A DNA stretch of 64,000 bases from Urechidicola croceus (lineage in GTDB: Bacteria; Bacteroidota; Bacteroidia; Flavobacteriales; Flavobacteriaceae): contig CAJIZG010000003.1 in assembly GCA_905181865.1 (NCBI GenBank), positions 327,001-391,000 of the forward strand. The letters run 5' to 3'. How positions within the stretch are numbered: position 1 is the first letter of the stretch; every line of letters begins with the position of its first letter. Positions 38,882 through 47,461 of the stretch are shown here, in pieces. The translations under genes and the position numbers were made by a program. A model generated the notes under the pieces. The model saw only the letters and a list, made by a program, of their open reading frames with translations. It was not told the DNA's origin and did not search any database.

Positions 38882-40348
38882 CTAAGACACACTTAAAATA
38901 TCTTGTATTACGCTTCCGTGTACATCTGTTAGTCTAAAATCGCGTCCTTGAAAACGATAAGTCAATCGCTCATGATCTAATCCTAATTGATTTAAAATAG
39001 TCGCTTGAATATCATGTACATGTACTCGATCTCGAACCGCAGAATAACCGATAGCGTCTGTTTCTCCATGTGTCATTCCTTTTTTTATTCCGGCACCTGC
39101 CATCCACATGGTAAAGGCTTCGTTGTGATGGTCTCTCCCCAAAAAGTTCTTACCCGTTCTCGCTTCCATCATCGGTGTACGGCCGAACTCACCGCCCCAA
39201 ACGATTAGAGTTTCTTCTAATAGTCCCCTTTGTTTCAAATCTTTTAAAAGTGCGGTCATTCCTTGATCTACACTTTTACATTTTCTCTTAAGTCCCAACG
39301 AACCAACACCACTATTTGGTCCTGCTCCATGTGTATCCCATCCACTGTCATATAATTGGACAAAGCGAACACCATTTTCTACTAGTCTTCTGGCTAATAG
39401 ACAATTGTTTGCAAAAGAGTTCTCACCCGGTGTCACCCCATATAGTTCCTTAATATATGCTGGTTCATCATCTATATTCATCACTCCTGGAACAGAAGTT
39501 TGCATTTTAAATGCTAACTCATACTGAGCTATTCGTGTCAATATTTCAGGATCTTGACTTTCTTGATATTCCAATTCATTAATATTATTAATGGCATCAA
39601 CCGATTTTTTACGAAGTATACGATCTACTCCTTTCGGATTTCGAAGATTTCTTACCGCGTCTCCCGAAGATTTACATTGAACTCCTTGATGGACGGTTGG
39701 TAAAAACCCACTCCCCCACAAACGTTTCCCTCCCGAAGCTCCACCATTAGAAAGTAATACGACAAAGCCTGGTAAATTTTCATTTGGCGATCCCAATCCA
39801 TAGGTGGCCCAACTCCCAATTGACGGTCTGCCCGTTCTTGGAGATCCCGTTTGCATTAAAAACTGAGCTGGAGCATGATTGAACTCGTCAGTATGAACTG
39901 CCTTCAAAAAAGATACTTCATCAACCGCTTGTGTAAAATGCGGTAAATAATCGGAAACCCACGTACGTGATTCTCCATGCTGATTAAAAGTTGCCTGAGA
40001 ACCCAACATTTGAGGAACTCCTCTAATAAAAGCGAATCGCTTTCCTTCTAACAATGAAGCTGGACAAGCCTGGCCATTTAATTTATTGAGTTCTGGTTTG
40101 TGATCAAATATTTCTAATTGAGACGGTGCTCCTGCCATATGCAAATAAATTACATGCTTAGCCTTTGGTGCAAAATGCGTTCGTTCATGCTTTTCATAAT
40201 CTTGCTCTAATAAATTATTGGCAAACAAATTACCTCCCAACATGGATCCTAAGGTTAAGGCACCCGCTCCTGAAATACAATTTTTTATAAATTGCCTTCT
40301 GGTATTGTATTCGCTCTTTCTAAAATCTGCTTCGTCAAAAACATTCAT
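38882..40348 (-). CDS. DUF1501 domain protein (Tat-exported, sulfatase-fold)
   Basis: A 488-residue DUF1501 protein. A Tat-like leader (NTRRQFIKNCISGAGALTLG) is followed by the DUF1501 domain, which belongs to the alkaline-phosphatase/sulfatase fold. Seen here are YLHMAGAPSQLEIFDHKPEL near the start, YDSGWDTHG, and VWGGEFGRTPM with the GRDHH segment near the end. DUF1501 genes regularly sit next to DUF1549/DUF1553 genes, as here (5-bp gap to the upstream gene). The pair is common in Planctomycetes and occurs in marine Bacteroidota, probably in glycan degradation, but the biochemical role is not established. Confidence 0.88.
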   Translation of the reverse strand: MNVFDEADFRKSEYNTRRQFIKNCISGAGALTLGSMLGGNLFANNLLEQDYEKHERTHFAPKAKHVIYLHMAGAPSQLEIFDHKPELNKLNGQACPASLLEGKRFAFIRGVPQMLGSQATFNQHGESRTWVSDYLPHFTQAVDEVSFLKAVHTDEFNHAPAQFLMQTGSPRTGRPSIGSWATYGLGSPNENLPGFVVLLSNGGASGGKRLWGSGFLPTVHQGVQCKSSGDAVRNLRNPKGVDRILRKKSVDAINNINELEYQESQDPEILTRIAQYELAFKMQTSVPGVMNIDDEPAYIKELYGVTPGENSFANNCLLARRLVENGVRFVQLYDSGWDTHGAGPNSGVGSLGLKRKCKSVDQGMTALLKDLKQRGLLEETLIVWGGEFGRTPMMEARTGKNFLGRDHHNEAFTMWMAGAGIKKGMTHGETDAIGYSAVRDRVHVHDIQATILNQLGLDHERLTYRFQGRDFRLTDVHGSVIQDILSVS

Positions 40349-40353
40349 AATTT

Positions 40354-43170
40354 CTATCCTTTTACAATGAATTCATCTAAATTTAACAATGTATTCGCCA
40401 CCACCGTCAATGCTGACAAAGTCAATTTATTCTTTCCTTTTTGTTTTAAAGCAATCTCTGGTAAATCTTTGTCGCTCCCTTTATCATTATAATGCTGATA
40501 CGTCTCGTTGTATAGTTGTACTAATAATTCCAGTTTCTTAGTGTCAATATCCTTTCCCATCACTCTAAAATACCCCCACTTAATTCTATCTTCTAATTGA
40601 TTTACTTCCTCAAACATCAACTCAGCCAAAGCCTGAGATGCTTCAAAAAACGTTTCGTCATTCAACGAATTTAATGCTTGCAGAGGTGTATTGGTTCTAA
40701 TTCTACGCGAAGTACATACAGATCGATCTGGACTGTCAAACGCTATTAAATTCATTGGCGGATTCACACGTTTCCAGAACGTATACAACGAACGTCTATA
40801 TTTTGCACTATCTCCCTGAATGACATAATCTGGTATAGCTCTCCAACCTCCAGATATATCAACATCCGCATTTTTTACACTTGCACCACCAATTCTTTTA
40901 TTCAACAAACCACTTACCGTTAACGTTTGATCTCTAATTTGCTCACCGGATAAACGGGTTCTTCCCATTCGTGCGAACCATTTATTAGTAGGGTCTTGAG
41001 CTGTTTTTTCCGGATTCATGCTAGAGGACTGTCTATACGTCGCACTCATTACCAATTCTTTTATAAATGGTTTCATTTTCCAATCATATTCACTTGCAAA
41101 TTGTATAGCCATCCAATCTAACAACGCTGGATGTGTCGGTTTTTCTCCTTGCGAACCAAACTCCTCCATAGACTCTACCAAACCAAATCCGAATAATTGC
41201 TCCCAAAATCTGTTCACTGCAACGCGCGATGCTAATGGATTTTTATCGCTCACCAACCACTGCGCAAATTCCAGTCGATTGGAAGGTTCCTGCACTTTTG
41301 AAATATCATAAATGTCTGGAATACCTCTACTCACTTCTTTCCCTGGGCTTAACCAACTACCGCGATCAAAAACAAATGTCTTTCGGGCTTTCTCTCCTCG
41401 TAACTCTTGAATAATAGGTGTTGTAGTTGTTGGAGTTTTGGCAAGTTCTAGTACCTTTTTATTAAACTCAGTGCTGTATTTTTCTTTAAGAGGCTCCTTC
41501 TCATAATAAAATAAATTGTCTACATAAAAAAGATGTCCTAAATAACGCTCTCCTTTATAAAATTGTAGAAAAAGGTCATGTCTTTCATCCACTGGTTCAA
41601 TTGACGCGATGAATTCGGCCATCTTTTGACCATGTACAATTTCTTTTGACTTCTTTGTATTGGTAATTTTTACCCGGCCTATTTCTTTACCTCCAAGAGA
41701 ATCTAATCTCACCGAAATCTCTCCCGCATAATCCATTGATGAAGAAATCGAAAATCCTATTTTTTCAATATTTTTTAAATCTATATCCTCATACTTCACC
41801 CAAGAACTATCTTGAACTTGCCATAAAAAATTTAAACCTCCATCAAATTCTATAAACGGACTAGCTTCATCAAATGTCTCTGCCTCCACAAATCGATGTC
41901 CCAAATGCGTCAGTAAAGCCTCCTTTTGCGTATATAAATAAGGAGATTTTATATCGTATTTATCTTCAGGAAGTAACTCTTTATCAAAATATTGGAGTAA
42001 TTCTTCTACCTTGATTTCATTAGTTTCAGAATACGTAAACAACTTGGGCTGCTCAAAATAGGAATCGTTATCTACTGCATTATTAAAAAACGCCATAGAT
42101 TCATAGAATTCTTCATGTTTAAATGGATCATACGGATGACTGTGGCATTGTACACAAGCCATTGTAGTTCCTTGCCAAACTTCATAAGTAGTAGCGACTC
42201 TCTCTAAAACTGACTCCGTTCTAAATTGTTCGTTATCCGTTCCGCCTTCGTCATTAGCCAAAGTATTTCTGTGAAATGCTGTAGCAATCAATTGTTCTTC
42301 GGTAGGCTCTGGCACCAAATCTCCCGCCAATTGTTCTATAGAGAATTGATCAAAAGGCATATCATTATTAAAAGCATTGATGACCCAATCTCGATACTTC
42401 CAAATTTCTCTGTTTGTGTCTTTTTCATACCCCTTAGAATCTGCATATCGCGCTAAATCTAACCACATGGTAGCCCATCGCTCTCCAAAATGAGGAGATG
42501 CCAATAAAGTGTCAACTAAATTTTCGTAGGCTTTTGGAGCGTTATCACTCACAAAATCTTGAACCTCCTCCATGGTTGGTGGTAATCCGGTTAAATCCAA
42601 AGTCACCCTTCGGATTAACGTATGTTTATCAGTCTCCGATGCTGGCGTAAAACCTTGCTCAGTCAACTTCTTAAAAATAAACTGATCTATAACATTCTTT
42701 GACCAATTTTGATCATTCACCTCAGGGGGAATCACGCTTTCATTTGGTGGAATGTATGCCCAATGCTTTTCCCATTTCGCTCCTTGATCAATCCAATTTT
42801 TAATGATTTCAATTTGATTTGCAGATAAAGGATTGGCCTCCAAAGGCATCCTTATATCAGGATCTTTATGCACCAACCTTTTAAAAAGCTCACTCTTTTT
42901 ATGATTGCCTCTTACGATGGCTTTTTTCCCAGATTGCGTTTTCCCGAAAGCCTCTTCTTCAAACAACATACTAAATCCGCCATTCGCCTTTACACCTCCA
43001 TGGCACCTCAAACATTTGTCATTTAAAATAGGTCGAACGTCTCTATTAAAACTTATAAGTACTTCTTCTTTCCCTAATTTATTACAAGATCCTAAAAACA
43101 GTAAGACAACTAAAAGTAGCCCCTTGAATAAAAAATCGACTAAACTGTTCCTTTGTATTTTATATTTCAT
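40354..43170 (-). CDS. PSD1 and planctomycete cytochrome C domain protein (DUF1549/DUF1553)
   Basis: A 938-residue lipoprotein (lipobox LGSC, Cys29). The N-terminal planctomycete-type cytochrome c domain has a haem-binding CLRCH at residues 53-57 (FNRDVRPILNDKCLRCHGG). A DUF1549 domain follows (PPTMEEVQDF, FGERWATMWLDLARYADSKGYEKD), with a second CxxCH in TMACVQCHSHPYDPFKHEE. A carbohydrate-binding-like insert lies in the middle, and the C-terminal DUF1553 domain carries NRFWEQLFGFGLVES and CTSRRIRTNTPLQALNSLN. It is the first gene of its operon. The cytochrome motif suggests redox chemistry at the membrane, with DUF1501 as likely partner; the reaction is unknown. Confidence 0.88.
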   Translation of the reverse strand: MKYKIQRNSLVDFLFKGLLLVVLLFLGSCNKLGKEEVLISFNRDVRPILNDKCLRCHGGVKANGGFSMLFEEEAFGKTQSGKKAIVRGNHKKSELFKRLVHKDPDIRMPLEANPLSANQIEIIKNWIDQGAKWEKHWAYIPPNESVIPPEVNDQNWSKNVIDQFIFKKLTEQGFTPASETDKHTLIRRVTLDLTGLPPTMEEVQDFVSDNAPKAYENLVDTLLASPHFGERWATMWLDLARYADSKGYEKDTNREIWKYRDWVINAFNNDMPFDQFSIEQLAGDLVPEPTEEQLIATAFHRNTLANDEGGTDNEQFRTESVLERVATTYEVWQGTTMACVQCHSHPYDPFKHEEFYESMAFFNNAVDNDSYFEQPKLFTYSETNEIKVEELLQYFDKELLPEDKYDIKSPYLYTQKEALLTHLGHRFVEAETFDEASPFIEFDGGLNFLWQVQDSSWVKYEDIDLKNIEKIGFSISSSMDYAGEISVRLDSLGGKEIGRVKITNTKKSKEIVHGQKMAEFIASIEPVDERHDLFLQFYKGERYLGHLFYVDNLFYYEKEPLKEKYSTEFNKKVLELAKTPTTTTPIIQELRGEKARKTFVFDRGSWLSPGKEVSRGIPDIYDISKVQEPSNRLEFAQWLVSDKNPLASRVAVNRFWEQLFGFGLVESMEEFGSQGEKPTHPALLDWMAIQFASEYDWKMKPFIKELVMSATYRQSSSMNPEKTAQDPTNKWFARMGRTRLSGEQIRDQTLTVSGLLNKRIGGASVKNADVDISGGWRAIPDYVIQGDSAKYRRSLYTFWKRVNPPMNLIAFDSPDRSVCTSRRIRTNTPLQALNSLNDETFFEASQALAELMFEEVNQLEDRIKWGYFRVMGKDIDTKKLELLVQLYNETYQHYNDKGSDKDLPEIALKQKGKNKLTLSALTVVANTLLNLDEFIVKG

Positions 43171-43317
43171 TATAAATTCTTAATTATACTAAACCAGAAG
43201 ATTATTTTTTTAATAAACTTTTAATAGGATCTTCTGACTGCATGATATACTTTGTTGTTTATATTGTCTAGTCCTAGATAACCGATATCGATTATTAAAA
43301 GTTTAAATTTATAAATT

Positions 43318-43349
43318 AAAGTTGAACAATGATATCATTGTTCAACTTT
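43318..43349. terminator. 32-bp perfect palindrome, terminator-like
   Basis: The half-site AAAGTTGAACAATGAT is followed by its exact complement, flanked by A- and T-runs. It can act as an intrinsic terminator on either strand. It lies just past the 3' end of the IS3 remnant (minus strand) and upstream of the DUF1553 gene. Its core resembles the terminator at 53531-53568. Confidence 0.65.
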
Positions 43350-43364
43350 TATGATTTATATTGT

Positions 43365-44400
43365 TTTCTTTTGAGTTTATTTTGTTTGTGCATCTTGATA
43401 GGAGTTAACATGTGATTTGAAAAATAGGGTCTATAATTATTATAGATTTCAATTGCATTTTTTATGAGTTCCCCCCTTTACATCTATGTTTTTAATATTT
43501 CTGGCGATATCAAATTCTTGTTTTAATATTCCATTGATCCTTTTAGCGATGGCCTTTTCATAAGGATGATATTTTTCGGTCGTACTAGGCTTTATGCCGT
43601 TATCATTCAAAACTTTTGATATTCATTTGAACAGTATTGCAATCCTCTATCTGAGTGATATATCAACGGTTGGTTTTTATACATTCTATTTCCTAGCACA
43701 ATATCGAGTGCTTTTAAAGACCCTTCAGAAGATCAAGAATTAGATACGTTATAGCCTACTATTTTCTTTGGAGTATGCAGCTGTGATTAAGGCTAAGTAA
43801 GATGGATTCATTCTAGTTCCAACATAAGTTATGTCACTAACCCGTGCTGATTCCGGTCTTTCTATTTCTAAAGTACTTACTAGGTTTTTGTGTTTTCTAA
43901 ATCGATGATGGGAGTCGGTTGTACTGTGATAACCTTTCTTTGGCTGTATACGCATATGATTCGCTCGTAATATTCTAAAAAGTTTATCTCTGCCAACATT
44001 TAAAATCGATAATTGATCTTTTAGTAAATAGTACAATTTCCTGGAGCCTAACTTAGGCATAACGATGCGTATGTTACGAACCAAGGATATTACCTTTTGA
44101 ACAACGGCTTGTTTATGTTTTCTTGATTTTATAGATCCATAATATACCTGTCTATTCACCCCGAGTAATTCATAGATAGAAACTAACGTTTCTTTGTGTT
44201 CTTTTTTATAGAAGTTGATAACTCGGGTATATAATTTTTTCTGATTTCAATATCATATTCTTTCTCAGCCAGATCCACTAGCATATCAAAAATGATTGCT
44301 TTTTTATCTGCACGTTCAGCCAGATATTCTGCTCGGGGCTTCTATTTTTCTAATAACTTGATTTTAACTTCTAGTTCAAGTATTTTTTACCTATAAATTC
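43365..44400 (-). pseudogene. Decayed IS3-family element (OrfA/OrfB remnants)
   Basis: Reading from 44400, the end of OrfA is visible (ADKKAIIFDMLVDLAEKEYD then RKNYIPELSTSIKKN), with an internal TAG after LLEK. OrfB follows: 43749-44159 encodes MNRQVYYGSI through SDITYVGTRMNPSYLALITA. After frameshifts the frame continues with LIYHSDRGLQYCSNEYQ, YHPYEKAIAKRINGILKQEF and IKNAIEIYNNYRPYFSNHM. All the classical IS3 OrfB landmarks are there, in at least four frames with several stops, so the element cannot transpose. No convincing terminal repeats were located. It separates the DUF1553 operon from the rhamnose-isomerase fragment. Confidence 0.88.
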
Positions 44401-44450
44401 CATAAATAAGTGTATATTTAACGGATTTTTTAAAAAGAATAATTAAAATA

Positions 44451-44618
44451 ATGCAAATAGATAGAGAACAATTACAAAATTCTAATAATTCATCAATCAA
44501 TGTACATAAAGACAACTTCAACTTTTTATCGAATCAATTAACGAATAGAAGGGCTAATGTTGCATCTGTTATTTCAAAATTGACTGCATTTCAAGTTGCT
44601 ATTCCGAGTTGGGAATGA
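44451..44618 (+). pseudogene. 5' fragment of a rhamnose-isomerase-like sugar isomerase
   Basis: A 55-codon frame from ATG 44451 ends at TGA 44616. Its sequence (FNFLSNQLTNRRANVASVIS, then KLTAFQVAIPSW) looks like the N terminus of the Bacteroidota L-rhamnose/sugar isomerase family, where VAIPSW is normally followed by ALGTGGTRFGRF. Here the sequence breaks off right after VAIPSWE and the remaining 370 or so residues are missing. The truncation fits a deletion next to the IS3 remnant. The hydroxy-acid dehydrogenase gene 90 bp downstream would be a sensible partner in deoxysugar use. Confidence 0.6.
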
Positions 44619-44708
44619 GTTGGTATTGTACTTGCCGATATTAAATTCAAAAATTTTAAAAGAGAATTATTCACTTAAAAACATATTCCTTTTATTCTAA
44701 AATAAATT

Positions 44709-45857
44709 ATGGTATTAAAAATAGACACACGTTATCCATCAATAGATGATTTAAGAACTAGAGCCAAACAAAAAATTCCAAAATTTGCTTTTGAATATTT
44801 AGATGGAGGCTGCAACGAAGACGTAAATTTACGCAGAAACACATCAGAATTAAGAGAAGTACAATTAAAGCCAAATTATCTAAGAAATCATGGCGGTTCG
44901 TCAACCAAAACAAAATTATTTGGTATCGAATACGATGCTCCTTTTGGTATTGCCCCTATCGGTTTGCAAGGATTAATTTGGCCAAATTCACCAGAAATTT
45001 TGGCAAAAGCGGCTTTTAATCATAATATTCCATTTATTTTAAGCACAGTTACTACTACGAGCATAGAAAGAGCATCAGAACTAACAGAAGGAAAATCTTG
45101 GTTTCAATTATACCATCCAACAGAAGATAGGTTAAGAGATGATATTATTAGAAGAGCAGAAGCTGCGCATTGCCCGGTACTCATTATTTTGTGTGATGTA
45201 CCCACATTTGGATTTAGACCCAGAGATATTAGAAATGGTTTAGCGATGCCACCTAAAATGAATTTAAATAATATTTTGCAAGCTTTTGGAAGACCACATT
45301 GGGGTTTACAAACTTTAAAACATGGTATACCGAGTTTTGCCAATTTACTACCATATATGCCGAAAGGATTGGATTTAAAACACCTGGGTAAGTTTATGGA
45401 TAAAACCTTTAGTGGTCGCTTAAACGAAGAAAAAATAAAACCCATTCGAGATCTATGGAAAGGCAAACTCGTATTAAAGGGTGTTGCGTCAGAATATGAT
45501 GCAAAAGAAGCAATACGCTTGGGATTGGATGGTATTATAGTTTCCAATCATGGTGGACGCCAATTAGATGCAGGAGAATCTACCATTAAACCATTAGAGA
45601 CCATTGCCGCGAAGTATGGGGACCAAATAGAAGTTATGATGGACAGCGGTATTCGTTCTGGACCGGATGTCGCAAGATCTTTGGCTTCGGGTGCAAAATT
45701 CACGTTTATGGGGCGCTCGTTTATGTACGGCGTTTCCGCCTTAGGCGCCAATGGAGGTAACCATACGATATCTCTTTTAAAAACAGAATTACAACAAGTA
45801 ATGGAACAGTTAAACTGTGAAAAAGTATCAGATTTTCCAAACCATTTAATAAAATAA
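44709..45857 (+). CDS. FMN-dependent alpha-hydroxy-acid dehydrogenase (L-lactate dehydrogenase-like)
   Basis: A 382-residue TIM-barrel flavoprotein of the LldD/glycolate-oxidase family, expected to oxidise L-lactate or a similar 2-hydroxy acid to the keto acid. Key motifs are the N-terminal FEYLDGGCNED, APIGLQGLIWP and SWFQLY. Further on are VLKGVASEYDA (FMN lysine), IIVSNHGGRQLD (catalytic His and substrate Arg) and DSGIRSGPDVARSLASGA with MGRSFMYGV (FMN phosphate loop). Length is normal. It stands alone now but follows a truncated sugar-isomerase gene, and lactate is an end product of deoxysugar breakdown in related bacteria. A few bases 5' of the ATG there is no strong Shine-Dalgarno, as usual in this phylum. 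Confidence 0.87.
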   Translation: MVLKIDTRYPSIDDLRTRAKQKIPKFAFEYLDGGCNEDVNLRRNTSELREVQLKPNYLRNHGGSSTKTKLFGIEYDAPFGIAPIGLQGLIWPNSPEILAKAAFNHNIPFILSTVTTTSIERASELTEGKSWFQLYHPTEDRLRDDIIRRAEAAHCPVLIILCDVPTFGFRPRDIRNGLAMPPKMNLNNILQAFGRPHWGLQTLKHGIPSFANLLPYMPKGLDLKHLGKFMDKTFSGRLNEEKIKPIRDLWKGKLVLKGVASEYDAKEAIRLGLDGIIVSNHGGRQLDAGESTIKPLETIAAKYGDQIEVMMDSGIRSGPDVARSLASGAKFTFMGRSFMYGVSALGANGGNHTISLLKTELQQVMEQLNCEKVSDFPNHLIK

Positions 45858-46094
45858 TCAATCTAAAGAGGACTAATCATCTAATTAAAATTCTAAATCT
45901 CTGAAGACAATCATTTGTTATTTTTATCTTTTTATTTAACTGTAACAATTCATTAAGATCCGATTGTTCAATTTCATATATAGACGCATTAAACCCATCT
46001 ATTAATAGAGCAATTTTTTTTATTGAAGTATTTCTTTTTTAGCAAAATAAAAATACTAAAATTCAATCAAAAACAATTTGACTGCTTAAGACAC

Positions 46095-46710
46095 TTAACT
46101 AATTGACTTAGTGATTCCTATGTTGTTTTGTTGTGATTTATTATTTAAAAAATCTCTTAAATTATTCATATCATCACTTACTTTTCGTTCAATTACCTTC
46201 GCATAAATCTGAGTGGTTGTAAGTTTTATATGCCCTAAAAGTTTAGAAACGGTTTCAATTGGAACTCCGTTTGTTAAGGTAACCATTGTTGCAAAAGTGT
46301 GACGTGCCATATGAAATGTGAGGTTCTTTTTAATACCACAGACATCAGCAATTTCCTTTAAATAACTATTTAATTTTTGATTTGATATTACAGGAAAGAA
46401 GGTTTCTGTTTGATTTGCACGAATGTCTCCTTTGTACTTCTCTATAAGTTCTTCTGCTATATCCAATAAAGGTACTTTTACTGATGTTTTCGTCTTTTGT
46501 CTTTTTGTGATGATCCAAATACTTTAAGGTATCACCTTCAAAGTCTACTTCAAACTCATACATTGCATTCATGTAATACAGTAAAAAATAAAAACAAGAT
46601 TTGTCAGATGGTAAAGCCTGTCGCTGGCATTTCTCTAAATAGCCTATAAAAATACACTGGCCGCCCAGTTTTTCTTCAATAATTTTGAGCATTCTTTTTT
46701 GCAAGTACAT
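46095..46710 (-). pseudogene. Broken tyrosine recombinase
   Basis: Two overlapping frames read as one integrase. The upstream piece (46710 to about 46450) carries a core-domain start, LPSDKSCFYFLLYYMNAMYE and LKYLDHHKKTK. After a shift near 46470 the frame continues as TSVKVPLLDIAEELIEKYKG and holds an intact catalytic C terminus (HMARHTFATMV, KLLGHIKLTTTQIYAKV). The HxxR box, second His and nucleophilic Tyr are all present, but the arm/core-binding N terminus is missing. It is a dead mobile-element integrase. Confidence 0.75.
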
Positions 46711-46954
46711 AAAAATATAGAAATTTTAAAAGAAATTAATTTTTCATCATATAAAACTAACTTTTAGTTTTATATAAAAACCGCCAAAATGACTTTTAAC
46801 GGAAAGAAAAATTATTATTTAAGTATGATATTTCTAGCACTATTGCCTAAGTGTCTGTGAATTAGTCGTTAATTGTTTATAAATCTTTTAGCTTTGATTG
46901 CTGGAAAAAGGAATTATAACAGAAGATTTACCTGTAACTCACAAAAAAAACATT

Positions 46955-47461
46955 ATGAAAAAGTTCGCTATCCTGCTGCTGCTAGTTTCTAGCACAGTAT
47001 TTTCACAATCAAATAATTTTACCATAGAAAATGAAAAACTTATTTGGCAAAAAATAAACAAAGGAAATGATAAGCAAATTGTTGCAAAATTATCAAAACT
47101 ATTAAAATCTGAAAACTTTACAAATTCATTAAAATATAAAGACAGCCTATTCTCAGGCAATACAAACCAAAAACCCCTCAAATTTATAAAACCACCATAC
47201 TTTGCCAGTTGGCCGTTTGATTGTTTCATAAAAATTGAAATGAAAAAGAATAGATACAGAATAACAATAGAAGATATTGTTTTTCGTGGTCCAACTTTAA
47301 ATTTAAACACCATAGAAGATAAATTAAACTATCCTTTATCTCGACATGCTCTATCAAAAGGCAAAATAAAAACTTCAAAAAAAGTTAGAAATATTATTAT
47401 AGAATTAGACTCTTTTTTTAATGAATTTTTTACAATAGAAAAAACAAAAGAAGATTGGTAA
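46955..47461 (+). CDS. Small secreted hypothetical protein
   Basis: A 168-residue protein of unknown family. The preferred start is ATG 46955, because a clean Sec signal peptide follows directly (KKFAILLLLVSSTVFSQ); the frame is open up to 46898, but that upstream stretch is not signal-like. The mature part is lysine-rich and contains YFASWPFDCFIKIEMKKNRY and YPLSRHALSKGKIK; no domain is recognised. The overall pattern is compatible with small DUF4468-like periplasmic proteins of Bacteroidota. Its stop (47459-47461) abuts that of the converging integrase, so it is probably cargo of the integrated element. Confidence 0.65.
   Translation: MKKFAILLLLVSSTVFSQSNNFTIENEKLIWQKINKGNDKQIVAKLSKLLKSENFTNSLKYKDSLFSGNTNQKPLKFIKPPYFASWPFDCFIKIEMKKNRYRITIEDIVFRGPTLNLNTIEDKLNYPLSRHALSKGKIKTSKKVRNIIIELDSFFNEFFTIEKTKEDW

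Noticed and set aside
45104-45547. Minus-strand frame of 147 codons inside the hydroxy-acid dehydrogenase
   Set aside because: It is antisense to conserved FMN-binding motifs and is a shadow frame.
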